Below, piece by piece: positions 23,801-34,945 of a DNA stretch of 64,000 nt. The position numbers were made by a program, and so were the translations under genes. The first letter of the stretch is position 1; each line of letters opens with the position of its first letter. This DNA is from Plumapathes pennacea (Eukaryota > Cnidaria > Anthozoa > Antipatharia > Myriopathidae): positions 22,062,597 through 22,126,596 of the forward strand of contig OZ038466.1 of assembly GCA_964036295.1 (NCBI GenBank), read 5' to 3'. The notes under the pieces were generated by a model. It ran no database searches, had not been told where the DNA came from, and saw nothing but the letters and a program-made list of their open reading frames with translations.

Positions 23801-26800
23801 GAGTCAGTACAGTACAACCCCGCTATTTTGAACTCGGTTATCTCGAACTCCCTGCTATCTCGAACAGAATCCGAATTCTCTTGGAAATGAACTTGGTAGA
23901 AATTTCCTCATTTTCTCAAACTATTTCCCGCTTCCCTTGAGAGTTAGAGGGGTTCTACTGTATGGTTTAGTATTGCGGACGACTGAAGATGGCCAATGCC
24001 GCGTATTAACGAACGCCATTCACTTCGATTCGGATGTATTACTAACTCCTGCTTGGTACGATTGAGATTTCTGCGATCATCAGTCGAGTTACTACGGTGT
24101 CACGTACGGTGTTAGAGAAGTTGGTATTTTCTTTGAGTAATTATGTGCACACAAAGTTCTCAAAATTTGAGGGACAGCTGAATGGCGTTTAGGTTAGAGT
24201 GCAGGCGTATCCATGTCTCGTACCTTGGGGACTTTTTCGTGATAAGCCGCACTGGGACGGAAACGAGTAATAGGGATGGCTCAAAAAGACCATGCTCATC
24301 TGAGCACGCTATCAAAAGCTAAGTTCTCCCTACTGTATGATACATCTCTGGTGAGAGACTGAAAGAGAACATTGAACTCTTGGGAGGGCTAATCAACCTA
24401 AGGTTGGTGATGTGGCGGGGGAAATCTGAACGCCGTAGAAGCAAGTGTTACCTGACGCTAAGTTCTCTAACATCCCATGTTGTTTTTTATCTCAGGGGAA
24501 CATTTCGTCTCCTCAAGAAATGACGTCACTCCATCAGAAGCTCCAGGCCCTCCCTAGCGTGGCGGGAATCGTGCTCACGGCCCACGTGATAAAACACGAA
24601 CCAATCAACGCACTTGCCATGCAGAACTTCCAGCAAGTCATGGATCCTAAAGTGAAGGGTATGTAGAGTAAGAAGAAGCATAGTTGCAATGGTAATGACT
24701 GGGATAAGCGCAAGCATAATTTAAAATAATGTTGCTTGTGCTTGCGTCACGGTTGGAAACGTCGCCAGGACAAACACAAGCAACGCAGTAACTTAGTAAC
24801 TCAGTCTTCAACGGTCAACATGTTTACAGTGTGTGGGCTGATAATAAAACTGTAGAAGAAATTGCGCTTGCGTACGATTTGATCATTCTCAAATCTCCTC
24901 CAGGTGGTTTTTTGCTTCATCAAATGAGCTGTGAAATGGAGTTGGATTTCTTCGTGATGTTCTCCTCCATGACGTCACTTATCGGAACTGTCGCCCAGGC
25001 CTCCTCTTCAAGTGCCAACGCCTTTCTCGACAGTCTGGCCCAGTACCGCCGCTGCGCGCTCGGTAAGCCGGGGCTGGCCATAAACTGGGGACCAATGGAA
25101 GGGACGAAAGGAGTTCAACCAGGCTCAGTTATAGCTCGGTCCCAGGCCTTGTCTGGGTTCGAAGTGATTTCGTGCAAACAAGGTATGTATTATAATTTAT
25201 ATATAATTTATAACTTTGGTTTTAGCAATACGGAATACAAGTGAAACAAATTTTTGAAAATGTTCAGCAACTTTTTAATAAATAGTGGTGAGTACGACAC
25301 AAAGTGTACCAATCAAAAAAGCGTAGCAAACAAAAACAAACTAAGGCAAGTTCACGATTACTTTCAACAGTCATCTGAATTCCGCTCTATCCATTCCCTG
25401 GGTTCAATAGTTCATGATTTTGCTTTTCAGGCATCGAGTACATGAAGAAGGTGCTGATAGAGGAGCCTAACAGATCTCAGATTTGTATCGCCGACATCGA
25501 CTGGGCCCAAGTCTTACGAAAAAACCCGACGCTTGCGCAGTCAACGCGCTTAGAACGGATCTCTGTCGCTGAGAACACTGCGCACGCTCTGAATAATACA
25601 GCCCAGTCTCTCGCGCCAAAAATATTGCTGGAAAAAGACGCGGGGAGGAGGAGTGGTCTTGTGCTTGAGTATGTTAAGGTAGTGATGTCGTCCTGGACCG
25701 AGACTCAGCTGACGACCGAAGCTGGAATGGCGACGAGTTTGTGCAGCTTCGGTATCGACTCGAGTGCAGCGTTCACGCTGAAAATCCAGTTCGAGGCGAA
25801 CCTACAGATTCCATTTGAGGTGAGAAAGATTGCGTAGTTTTAAGCAAGAGCGGACGAAGTACATTCACTACCATTTTTTTCGAGCTATTCTTGCAACTGC
25901 TTAAGTTGCTTAATAACTGTGAGGGTCACTTTTATTATCATTCTATGTTCCGCAGTTCACATAATTTTTATATGTTGTTATATAATATAATCATATTATA
26001 CAATCAGTTGATCAACATTGAGATCGGGTAACGTTTGGACAATTTTGTCAAAAATTATGGCCCTAAATCGAGCCAAGATTATGACCCTAATTCGAGTCAA
26101 TTGCCTCCAAACAGGTTCCTTACTTCCTCCAACCTGACACTACAATCTTGAAAGTAGCTCAGGACGTGAACGAGCGACTGAACGAACAGCAGTATGGCAT
26201 AGCTAGTGAAACTTCGAGTGACGCAAAAGCTGCTTCAAGGGCAAACCCTGGCGCTGAAAATGCCAATTCTTCAGAGGCAATACCGACTTGTAAGGTGGTA
26301 CCTCTGTACACCCCCGACGGGTCAGCGGTCAAGCTCTTCTGTGTACACCCGTCACACAGACTTGCGTCCAGTCTGGCGACCATAGCCAGCGGATTTCAGT
26401 TCCAGGTGGGTCGAGCCTCAAACAGTGTTTAGTATTAGCAGGAGCCTGGTAGTGACGTTAAGTCCAAACCATGATGCACTGGGGCACTAAAGTGGGCAAC
26501 GGTTTCCAGTTTCCATACGTTTGCTTTTCTTTTATGTTTTGCTTGGTGCCCAGGCGCTAGTTCCTCGGGCACCAAGTGTGAGCCCGGCCTAAGTGAGAGC
26601 AACATATAGCAAGATGCGAGAAAAGGAGTAGGTAAATGACCTAGCTAGAGGATACTGTCCTGTCCTTGAGGTTGTATTCTTTCTTTGTCTCTAGACCACC
26701 GTCTCATTTTACGCCTTGGGTTTGACGGAACCTGCAATTAGGAACGAGGACTGGGGTAGCGTGAGAGAACTAGCCACCAAGTACGTCACACTGATCCGAG

Positions 26801-29510
26801 CGGAGCAGCGACATGGCCCATACTTCCTCGCGGGCTACTCGTACGGAGGGCTTGTTGCGTACGAAATGGCGTGCGTACTGACAGAACAGGAAGAGGTGGT
26901 GGAGTTCCTGGGGATGATTGACACGTTTCCATGGTACCCGCCCTCCAAGTCGCTTGCTATCAAATTGACTTCTCTGTTGGCGAAGGATAAGTTACCTGAA
27001 AGACAAGTGCAGGTAAATATCACACATTATTACACTTATCTCATTCCACCTATCACACATGCAGACACAAAAAGACACTCACTTTGTTCATATGAACACA
27101 CATACGTACAGTACATCTGTCTAAACACAAATACGTGTGATAGTCAGATCGAGTTTAGTCATTTTTTGATGATGTTTTAGTGTTGAGCCGAGTTTGTTAT
27201 GTACCGCTTATTGTATTAAATTCGGATCAGGGTTATATTCGGACCCAATGTGACGCATTCGGAGACAGACCTTCAATTGAACTGTCCGCACACACAGTTT
27301 CTTTTGTCGATTATCTTTACAAGGATGATCCTCTAGAAAGCAAATTGTATATATATTTTTGATTGGCTGGCTTGGTCATCTGTCATAAGGACTAAAGACA
27401 CGCATTTTAGATTATTTAACGGTATCTATTATCCGTTCTCAAGGTCCAGTTTGAGGCTTACTTAGCAAAGATGGCCGTTGAGACATTGAAAATGACGGCT
27501 GAGGAATACCAGGCACTCAAAACGAGAAACAACCAACGCAGATTCATGGAAACCCTGTACCAAAGAGCCCGCGCAATGAATGTCACGATGCACGACTTGG
27601 AGGCTCTGTACCTGTCTCTTCTTCATGACCACAAAGTGGCGAGTAGAACTCACTTGGAGTGGCAACCGGCCGAGGTAATGAATCGATCAGTTCCCTCTTT
27701 TTTACGAAATAGAACAATTAGTCCTTGAATACTCGACTGCTGCTATCGTAAACTCAACTCAGGGAACTCTTCAACTACTCCTAAAATTTAATTTGGACGT
27801 GTGTCAGTTACACGGGTTAAAGTTTGTTTTTTTTTCGTCTGCTTCGACCATCTCTAATTGTCTGTTTTAGAGAGGTGTCCACCTTAAAAGAGTTCAGGTA
27901 GAGTAAATGACCGGGAGGGACCTCTTTTATCGGGTGTCCGTCTTAGGGAGGTGTCCGTTAAGAGGAAGTTCACTGTATTCCTAACCAGATTTCAGCTGAA
28001 AAAGTGTCCGTTCTAAAATAGAGTTTACGTACAGAAAACACTTTGAAATTCGACCGGGACGACGGAAACATGTCCGCGTTACAGAATTGTCTGTCTAACA
28101 GTGGTGTCCGATCTGAGGGAGGTCACGTTGCTTTCCTCTGGTGTCTGCTCATTACCCTTCATACAATGTCCAAGAAACCAACAACACAATCCTCTTTCTT
28201 TTTTTTTGTTTTTGTTTTTGTTTTGTTTTTTTTTTTTGTTTTTTGTTTTTTTTTTTTCATTCAGGTCAGATACCCAGGCCGACTAACTTATCTAAAAGGA
28301 GAAGATAAAAAATCCACCGCGAGTCCCCCAACAATGGAGGCTCACAAGGCTTGGGCCCAGGTTGTTAACGGCAATATCGACGTGTACGTGTGTCCTGGGA
28401 ACCACTACTCCATGGCCGAGCAGCCGCATGCGCAGCTTGTAGGCGGTGTCCTAGCAACGGCTATCAACTTCAAGTATCAGTCCCTCTTCCCAGAGCTACG
28501 CGCTCAACCCAGGTCCTTCAAAGGACGTCGAGCTGTACAGCGGTTTCATTCCGGAGTGGCGCTATGCCTTCATTCGAAGAAAGGTATAGATAAAATGGCG
28601 TTTAATTATTCGGCCCTAGTCGTTGAGCGTATTAGTGTAGTTTTAATACGTTGTTGTATGATTGACTTTATCACCTGTCTCGTTGTCTGGATCCTTTGCA
28701 GGTCTGAAGCCCCCACGAGTTGGTGAGATTACACTCAAAGAGGACAAGAATCAGTTGCTTTTCAGGCGAAGAGGTCAGGCAGGTCTCGAGAAAACGGCAT
28801 GCAAGACCATCCAGCTGACAGGTGAGGATAACAGTGCGTTAATGCTGTCTAAAGCCCGGTTTTCTTGAGCGTCGCAAGGACAAGTGGTAGAACAAGAATA
28901 GATACTTTTTTACTTGCGCTTGTGCTTGCTTTGCTTTTGAAACCATTCTTTTTTTGGGGGGGGGGGGGGGGGGGGAGTGAGGGGAACAGTGAAATTCCGT
29001 CGTGGAGTAGGCTAGGCCACTCAAGAGACGTCAACAATTAGGGTAAAACTTTATTGCCGAAAAGTGTCTCATTTTAGATGACAGACAGTAGGATAACCAA
29101 GATGACCAAAAGTTCGATTTTCATAGTATATTTTCTCGAAATTTCCAAATTAATTCCAGCTTAACAAGCTGAAAACCCCTTCTTTCCCCCTCATAAATCA
29201 AGAAAAAAAATGTTCTCAATGCAAACCTTCCTATTGTTTGTGCAATTTGATATCGTACACTAAGCTTGGAACTATCCCTACCCCTACAGAGGCCACAATT
29301 GTGCTACCAGGACGGTACATTCCCAGTGCCATCACCGTGACAACGGATAATCATAATGCACGTGACCTCTTCTTTGGGAACCTAGATCTTGTTGCTTCTG
29401 TCGTCACACCAAAACGTGCCTTCAACTTGGAGTTCCGTGATCTTGCGGATCTGAAGTACTTCTACAGCATGACCGAAGCAATCTTTGGCACACCTATTGG
29501 GGTAGCTTAG
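14151..29510 (+). CDS. Patched/RND-type membrane domain fused to type I polyketide synthase, 14 exons, 3,542 aa
   Basis: Exons: 14151-17462, 17576-19781, 20139-20492, 20868-22812, 23318-23798, 24496-24658, 24904-25182, 25431-25819, 26115-26405, 26695-27012, 27444-27674, 28265-28583, 28702-28821, 29290-29510. Phases agree throughout, all introns are GT..AG, and the total is 10,629 nt ending in TAG. Domain order: 12-helix Patched/SSD-like (about 50-850), KS (891-1320), AT (1430-1800), DH (1825-2115), structural psiKR (2125-2340), ER-like (2360-2690), KR (2700-2900), ACP (about 2985-3060), TE (about 3095-3390), tail to 3542. There is no methyltransferase insert, so the order resembles bacterial MAS-type and animal FAS-like PKSs. 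Predicted role: assembly of a polyketide or lipid at a membrane, with the catalytic part cytosolic. The first ATG (14151) follows an in-frame stop at 13974 with no other ATG between; a splice acceptor at 14169 would move the start to 14199. Exons are visibly GC-richer than their surroundings. Confidence 0.92.
14298..16700 (+). other. Patched/RND-like 12-TM domain (residues about 50-850)
   Basis: The start EKLGIFLARHQ, then TM1 (61-80), matches the PTCHD3/daf-6 branch of Patched proteins, and NVLTKHCLVEAV fits the first extracellular loop. Helices by hydrophobicity: 296-317, 323-345, 354-375, 397-415, 422-447, 504-522, 702-720, 722-745, 752-775, 795-817, 823-848, with two large loops (81-295 and 523-700). 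This is the full 6+6 RND layout. The TM4 GxxxD position reads G364-EAV-T368 and the TM10 GxxxD/E position reads G761-VVV-S765, so both usual ion-relay acids are absent. The chain ends 40 residues before the KS, which places the synthase in the cytosol. Confidence 0.88.
16821..18230 (+). other. Ketosynthase (KS) domain
   Basis: It begins SIIGIGCRFP and contains AMDPQQRILLQ. The catalytic Cys1068 sits in VNTSCSSSL. His1204 is in EMHGHGS, where EAHGTGT is usual. His1246 is in SNLNHTES. The Cys-His-His set is complete, so decarboxylative condensation is predicted. The domain is split by the 113-bp intron 17463-17575. Confidence 0.93.
17483..17535 (-). mobile_element. Truncated pogo-type MITE inside the KS intron
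   Basis: The end cagtaaaaccccgctatttc and the following block match, as reverse complement, the right end of the element at 59,160-59,340. It follows a TA. It fills about half of a 113-bp intron. Confidence 0.75.
18568..19670 (+). other. Acyltransferase (AT) domain
   Basis: FIFDGEGSQW (usual F.GQGSQW), the nucleophile Ser1529 in GHSIGE, and His1636 in GRAFHSFHM. The AFHS form of the latter motif is usually linked to malonyl rather than methylmalonyl choice; treat that as inference. It lies wholly in exon 2. Confidence 0.9.
19735..21350 (+). other. Dehydratase (DH) domain
   Basis: Double hot-dog region across exons 2-4. The catalytic His1859 lies in LRDHVLIQGGAVMPGA and the Asp2037 in HPTILDACLQ. 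The His-to-Gly spacing appears one residue longer than the usual HxxxGxxxxP. The second half starts YGYNFGRAFS. Confidence 0.82.
20814..20855. repeat. (TTG)n tract just before exon 4 of the PKS
   Basis: A run of GTT triplets lies within 15 bp of the acceptor at 20,867. It may act as the polypyrimidine-like tract of the intron. Confidence 0.8.
21365..22040 (+). other. Structural KR-like (psiKR) subdomain
   Basis: It begins FEQEWLEILPQ and contains PWGASVWGLRRTASLE, the usual signature of the noncatalytic half of split ketoreductases in FAS/PKS modules. No methyltransferase lies between DH and psiKR. Confidence 0.75.
22075..23595 (+). other. Enoylreductase-like (ER) domain, degenerate
   Basis: MDR fold by position and by blocks such as LRVGDEICGVV and RILIHEANRGPGLAALLIATALG. 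The nucleotide-binding GGVG is replaced by RGPG (Gly2501-Gly2503), and the usual LNFRD active-site block reads HQSES. It is interrupted by intron 22813-23317. Activity is doubtful. Confidence 0.7.
23600..25140 (+). other. Ketoreductase (KR) domain lacking catalytic Tyr
   Basis: Blocks TYLVVGQSQGIGFELGRWM, VAGIVLTAHVI, DPKVKG, FVMFSSMTSLIG and ANAFLDSLAQYRR, then LAINWG, mark a KR over exons 5-7. The usual QANYAAANAF reads QASSSSANAF: Ser2855 (codon 25005-25007) stands where the catalytic Tyr should be. The TGGxGGxG motif is also reduced. It is probably inactive. Confidence 0.8.
23810..23960. mobile_element. Pogo/Tc1-type MITE, 151 bp, TA target duplication
   Basis: It starts cagtacaaccccgctatttt and ends ggggttctactg, with inverted termini, and is flanked by TA on both sides. 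Internal tatctcgaac blocks match the copies near 29,766 and 59,160. It inserted 11 bp after the exon 5 donor. Confidence 0.85.
25640..26175 (+). other. Acyl carrier protein (ACP) domain
   Basis: FGIDSSAAFTLKIQFEANL carries the phosphopantetheine attachment Ser3024 in a GIDS context, close to the usual GxDSL. It ends across the exon 8/9 border and is followed by a low-complexity linker of about 45 residues. Confidence 0.85.
27840..28115. mobile_element. Probable DNA-transposon relic rich in GTGTCCG, PKS intron 11
   Basis: Repeated ggtgtccg/agtgtccg/ggtgtccac blocks occur with alternating spacing and the phrase gttcactgta. Non-autonomous DNA elements often look like this. Boundaries were not resolved. 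Confidence 0.4.
28200..28258. repeat. Poly-T/TTTTG low-complexity tract before exon 12
   Basis: It is almost pure T with scattered G, running directly into the tttcattcag acceptor at 28,264. Confidence 0.9.
28957..28977. repeat. Poly-G run in PKS intron 13
   Basis: About 20 consecutive G after a T-run. It could form a G-quadruplex and may be a sequencing or assembly weak point. Confidence 0.9.
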
Positions 29511-29559
29511 AAAAACTCGAAGTGTCAGTCAAGTAAAACTATAATGATATACCTAACAG

Positions 29560-29725
29560 CGCTCGACATTAATGGTTGCCCGCTCTCCCAGGGCAACCAA
29601 AACTTTTGGTCGGGCAGGTAAATTCTAGGCCGGGCAACTAGAAATTATGAAACTTTCTATTGCTTGAAGTCAATCTACAGTCTGAAGGGCAACCAACCTA
29701 AAACCTTAATGTTGAGCACTGCCTA
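29560..29725. mobile_element. Non-autonomous element with inverted ends (gctcgacattaa)
   Basis: The left end gctcgacattaatggttgcc and right end ccttaatgttgagcactgcc are imperfect reverse complements. Internal gggcaacc blocks also pair. The size, about 165 bp, is typical of a MITE. Confidence 0.65.
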
Positions 29726-29765
29726 AATATGTGAGTTGCATAATGGAATATTTTAATATCAAGAA

Positions 29766-29850
29766 CAGTAGAACCCCGCTATCTCGAACAGAATCCGATT
29801 TCCCTCGGAAACGAACTTGGTAAAATTTTCCCTCTCGATCCCCCAATATC
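29766..29850 (+). mobile_element. Truncated pogo-type MITE
   Basis: It begins cagtagaaccccgctatctc and continues with clear similarity to the internal part of the 23,810 and 59,160 copies (aacagaatccgattt, gaaacgaacttggta). The other end was not found. Confidence 0.75.
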
Positions 29851-31999
29851 TCTCCGACTAGGCTTATACACTTGGGCCCACCTCCCCCTCGACATGCCTT
29901 TTGCGTTTGCCCCAATTTTCGCGCGATCAAAGATCAAAGAAGTATTCGCGTGCGCTCAGAAACCTACGGAAACGCTTGTTACGCAGGGTATATGCACGCT
30001 AGCAGTATTTGTGTCCACAATGTGCCTTCATTTTGCTGATGATTGATTCTTTAATTTTTTATTAAGTTGCTTTTGATTAGACCCAAAAATTACATCGACT
30101 TCTAGTGATAGCTTAGAAAGTTTAGCTCTGGCTTTCGCGGTTTCGTGCATGTGATATACAAAAATATATTACATAATATTCTTGTTTGTGGGTGCAAATT
30201 AAATTGTCGGTATCAAAGCCAGCTAATCATCATTTTCATAAAATACTGTAAATAGAGCTATACAAACACAATATATAGTAATACTTTAAGAGAAAACGAT
30301 TTATTATATCTTTTTGTCGGTTAATAATTAATAGTCCGAAAAGTACGATTATATTTCATAAAGAAGACGACAATGTATTTAGTTCTCTTCCACCAAAACA
30401 CTACGAAAATGAAGGACATTTGCACTGACATATAGTTTGTGACTTCATCAGTATTAGCCTCGTGTTCCATTGGTTACATTTTCACCACCATGTTAGAAGA
30501 ATTTTTATTTAAGAGCTGTTCATATGGGATGTAGAAGATTTTTGCCATTACCGAGCCAAGTTGCCTTATCTCAAGAGTTCAGAAGTTTCATTCGTCACTG
30601 TTGTGTGCGTTTCTTTTTTCTGACAAATGCACCGCTCTTAGTAACATAGTTGGGTGGTATAGCAAGATAAGTAAATGTAATTATGGCAGCACTCAGACAA
30701 ATCTTATTAAACCGAGCTGAAACTGATATTAGGAGTGATGTATCAAAAGTGCCGATTTAATTTCGTAAACTTCAACGTCTATGATTTTCAGAGACAAACA
30801 AAGAAGAGACAGTCATTCACTTTCAGTGAATTTTTAAGCTTAAAAATCATTGTCTTGCTTCAGCGGTACGCAGTAAACGAAAAACCTATGCTCAAAACAT
30901 TGTTTAGACTACCGAAATCAACCTATACATAGTTTACAATCAATGTCTGTTAAACAATATTTCTATTGGTTATTTATCCCAGATCAACAATTTGCAGGTG
31001 AGTTTGGAATCTTTGGCTCACCCCAGAAACTTAATTTGATAAGTGTCAACTTTGGACGTCAATATTTGGCTCCTTCCCACGTAATGCTGTAAATTGCTCG
31101 TTAATAAGACTGATTAAAACCAAGGAGTACCAATCTTTTGTGCACTTCGCGAAAAAGGATTGATAGGAAAGGAAGCCGGATCGTCTAGCGGTAAGTGAAG
31201 GTTCAAGTTCTCGGGAGTAGGGGCCTCTCGACTTCTATGTTTTTCCACAAAAACACACTAAGTTTCTACCACTTGTTTATACCAATCAATAGAAAACAAA
31301 ACGCCTTCTTTGCTACGAGAAAGATGAGAAAATTGTGACAATTTTGTTAGTTAGAATAGTTTATTTCTCGCTCAAAATGCTTATAGCCGCCAAACTGTTT
31401 TTCATTCATCAAGCATCTTATAGGTGTTCTTTTCTGAAAGTCTGCGTTCTTGTGGTTTCCTGTGGATGACAAACGTAAACTTAAACAAACTTGCGCAATA
31501 TCATGTAAATTTAAGCTATAAGAGCCTACCATAGAGCCAAAGTAGACTGATTATATCTTGAAGGAAATTTGACCATTTTAATCGCGGATTATTTCCTTGT
31601 GTGCATCGTTGAGAGATACAACTTTCTTGTATATCACTTTGCATTAGACGCGCTGAGAGCTACAAAAACAAGGATTTTTTTAACAATAGAAATTGAACTT
31701 GTTGTGTATCAAAAATGTTGGTACTTTTTATAGTTTTCAAAGTTCTTGTCCCCAAGCATAAGACGTATAAGGCCCGAGACTGAGCAACGTTAAAAACAAG
31801 TTTCTTCTATTATGCTTACCGTTCCGTGACTGACTACAACTAAAGTTAAATATCTCCGAATCTAAGTGCTCACAACTGTTTGGGAAGAAATTTGAGAATA
31901 ATCCAATTGAGGACTTTCAACTATCATCCGAGGAGGGACTGGAGACTGAAACATTCCAAACCTCGTCCCCAGTCCCCAAAGTTCTAGCTCACTCTTCCT

Positions 32000-34945
32000 A
32001 GGCTCTCTCGACAAAATGGCGGCCCGGTTCGTCATGAATTAAATTGAAGACCAAGATTTCGCCGAAAACCTGCTTTGTCATGCGACAGTCGAAATAACCT
32101 GTAATTTACTTGGCTGAAAGTGTCACGCTGTCGGCAGTGGCTGAAACAAAGAGGACGACCATGTTAATACCGAAAAGCATAGTCGATTGATGGAAACCAA
32201 CAGTGCAGGAATGAACTAAGGTGAGTTGTTTGACGTATTCTCTGACCACTATAAAACCACTGAAAAGACGTAATGTACATTTATACTAAAGGGCTATTTC
32301 CCAATCTTGATTTCAGACCTATTCATCACTGAAGCCTCTCGCTTCTCCTCACACTTGGTTGCTCATGTGTTGTTTATCCATCCAGTTCATCTACAGTATC
32401 CACCATGGCATGCCACTGGTAAGTCGATCTGTACTAGTTAACTATTCTACTAGAAATCTAGATATCCTCTCGCCCTGATGCAGCAATTTCTATCTTGTGG
32501 GAAATGTTCTAACTCTAGATCAGGTGTTGGAATTGACAGTCTGGGGTGATTGTGTGATCTGTTTATTCAGTCCGAAATATGTCACACATTCTCTGGCTAA
32601 AAAGCAAAACAAATGGATAGAAATGCACTACGTGCAGTCAGTGTAAACAGTAATAGACCAATTGTTCGGGTGTCAGGTACAGTGGAAACATGAGGCTGGT
32701 CCGTAGAGACTTTCAATCATTATTTTATAGTTTTCATTTTCATGCAAATCAAACTAATTTCCACGAGAAAGGTTTTGCACTAGGCCTTGATTTGAAACAG
32801 GCAACGCAGGCATCATGCATGGCCAATTCGAGTTGTTTCTTCTGAGCGATACTCGTTTTGGCTCAGCGATGGAATTGTAAGTCAATACAATATTGTGTGT
32901 ATAAGTTAGGTGTATCCCATCTAAACTCAGCACCATTTGGCTCTGTGAAACATGCATAGATAAACTGGGTTTTAGGGAACTATTTTGGCTTGCATTCTTA
33001 CTGTAAGTTCAACATCATAGCCAAATACAAATGTTTGATGGATTCGATTATATTTAATGGATACCACTATGGGATTGCAAATAACTCAGTCGCTGCTAAT
33101 TATTTAGTCACGAAAAACTTTCTGTGGTGACATGAAATACCTCTGGGAAGATACCAGGCCGAAAATGGACACCAAAGCCATGACAAACTTTAGCCGTAAA
33201 CAATGATGATTTTAATATGCTTTACACTGTACATGACATCTGTTGCCTCGTACATACTGTAGCTGTTTTGTAAAGTTTTTTTGCCGAAAGGGTATCCATT
33301 TTCGTAATGAGAACATCCATTCTCATGGTTTAAGACTCTACACAATGCTGCTCTATGAATATATTACATGTTTATGCTGCACATGAGTGTGACAATTGTC
33401 AAAATGCTTCGGCTTATCACACAGTGCCTGTTGAAATATTTCTTCCATTCAATCACGTAGCCTTTGTTTCGCAGTGGTAATTGTATACTAGAAATAGTCC
33501 TGAGCATTGAGTTTGTTAGTCACAAATGACTGAACATGATGTGAACAAACCGCAATAATATTGTAAACAAGTCTTGTGTCACTTTCCTCGCTGTCAATTT
33601 TATATTTGTTACAGAGCTGGAATACTTGAAAGCTTCGTAGAAGAAACACATTCAGTAAAAAAAATGTACATAAGTATTGAAGTGAAGGCTAGATTATCAT
33701 GGCCTCTGATTAAAAATAAGTGGTCAAAGTCAACTGAGCATGAAAAGATAAGTCAGGCATTACTCTTTTCTTGCTGGCTAACCTTTTTACTCCGAAGCTC
33801 AAAATGCAGAGTTGCTCAACCTTTAAGAAGCAAGTGTATGAGTGTTGTAATGACAATTTATATATTATAGGTTTCATTTGGGCAAGGTGTCAAAAGTCAA
33901 GTTCTCTATGGTATACTGTATGAAATTTTTCTGGTGAGAAACTGAAAGTCTCTTTTGGGAGTCTCGCTCTTGTCCCTACTTTCCATTTTAGTTTCTTCTG
34001 GTCTTGACCCCACCCAACAAGCTCACTGGCAACCCAATATTGTTAGCATAAGGTTGTAAGACTGTTGCATGTTTTAAATTCATTTTCATCAATGCAGTGA
34101 TGCACAATCATATATTTTTTAAACACACATGCATATTTAATAAAAAGCTCAAATTATTTTGTTTGAACCTCAAAACAACCCAATTTTTTTCCCAAAAGGC
34201 AAAGCAAAACTTGAAGGGCTTATTTCAAAGTGTTGTACATGGACACCTTGCCTGCATGATCACTACTACTTCTGCAGCACTCAAATACAGTCATACTTCA
34301 AACGGCTTGTCACCAGTTCTAACTGTAATCGCTATCAGGTCAAAGGATTTCATGAACACGTGTTCAGCAAGTTACAGCTTTTCAACCCAATGAATTTTAC
34401 ATCTTGAAATAGAAAGTTGTCTGACTAAGTGATTTAATTGATGAGCATGTGGCAGTAAAACTACAGCCAGACATGCTAGATTGGCCCAGTTCTGTTACTG
34501 GATCCATATACTTAAAATTTCGAGTTGTTTCTTGTGCAGGCTACTTGCTTCGAGCAACAATTTCTGGTTGCTCCTTTCGTTAGCCAAAGTTCAGGACACC
34601 GTTGTGCTTCATTTCATTTGCATAAATGCAGAAAAAATATGAAAATCTTTGTGTCTGTCAAACATTTTAATTTTGCCATGTATTTTATTTTACCTCTTTG
34701 ACTTTGTTTCTTTTAAAATGCAATTGTTGTCAATGGCAACGAAATTCTACAAGTCTTTACTTAAAGGAGAGATTTGGCTTGTTGATTAATTACAATTGTT
34801 GTCATTGGCGACGGACATTCTATCAGTGAGCCTTTATGTGATAGAGAGGTCCGTTACTGACAAACATTAAGAATTGAGTTAGCGTCACGATTAGTAACCC
34901 TCGCAGAGCTAGGGTATTACTGTGTTAAGGTCTCAATAAAGCATT
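32000..34945 (+). ncRNA. Putative three-exon transcript, probably noncoding
   Basis: A GC-richer start (aaaatggcggcccggttcg near 32,014, resembling a YY1-type promoter element) precedes a GTGAGT donor (exon end 32,220), then 32,317-32,418 with good acceptor and GTAAGT, then an acceptor at 34,539 and an AATAAA at 34,935-34,940. The longest frame over the junctions is only 38 codons. I infer a long noncoding RNA; the third exon choice is uncertain. Confidence 0.25.

Larger units (their letters stand above)
26280..28475 (+). other. Thioesterase (TE) domain
   Basis: An alpha/beta-hydrolase TE over exons 9-12: KLFCVHPS (usual F.HP.GG), nucleophile Ser3189 in AGYSYGGLVAYEMA, an acidic candidate in MIDTFP, and His3370 in PGNHYSM. 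It is expected to release the product by hydrolysis or cyclisation. Confidence 0.87.

Noticed and set aside
14151..29510. Bacterial contamination as the source of the PKS
   Set aside because: Thirteen GT..AG introns with consistent phases, MITEs shared with the rest of the window, and the Patched fusion show that it belongs to the animal genome.
31171..31215. tRNA-like A box (tctagcggtaag) and B box (ggttcaagttc)
   Set aside because: The boxes are only about 10 nt apart and no cloverleaf can form; at best a tRNA-derived fragment or chance.
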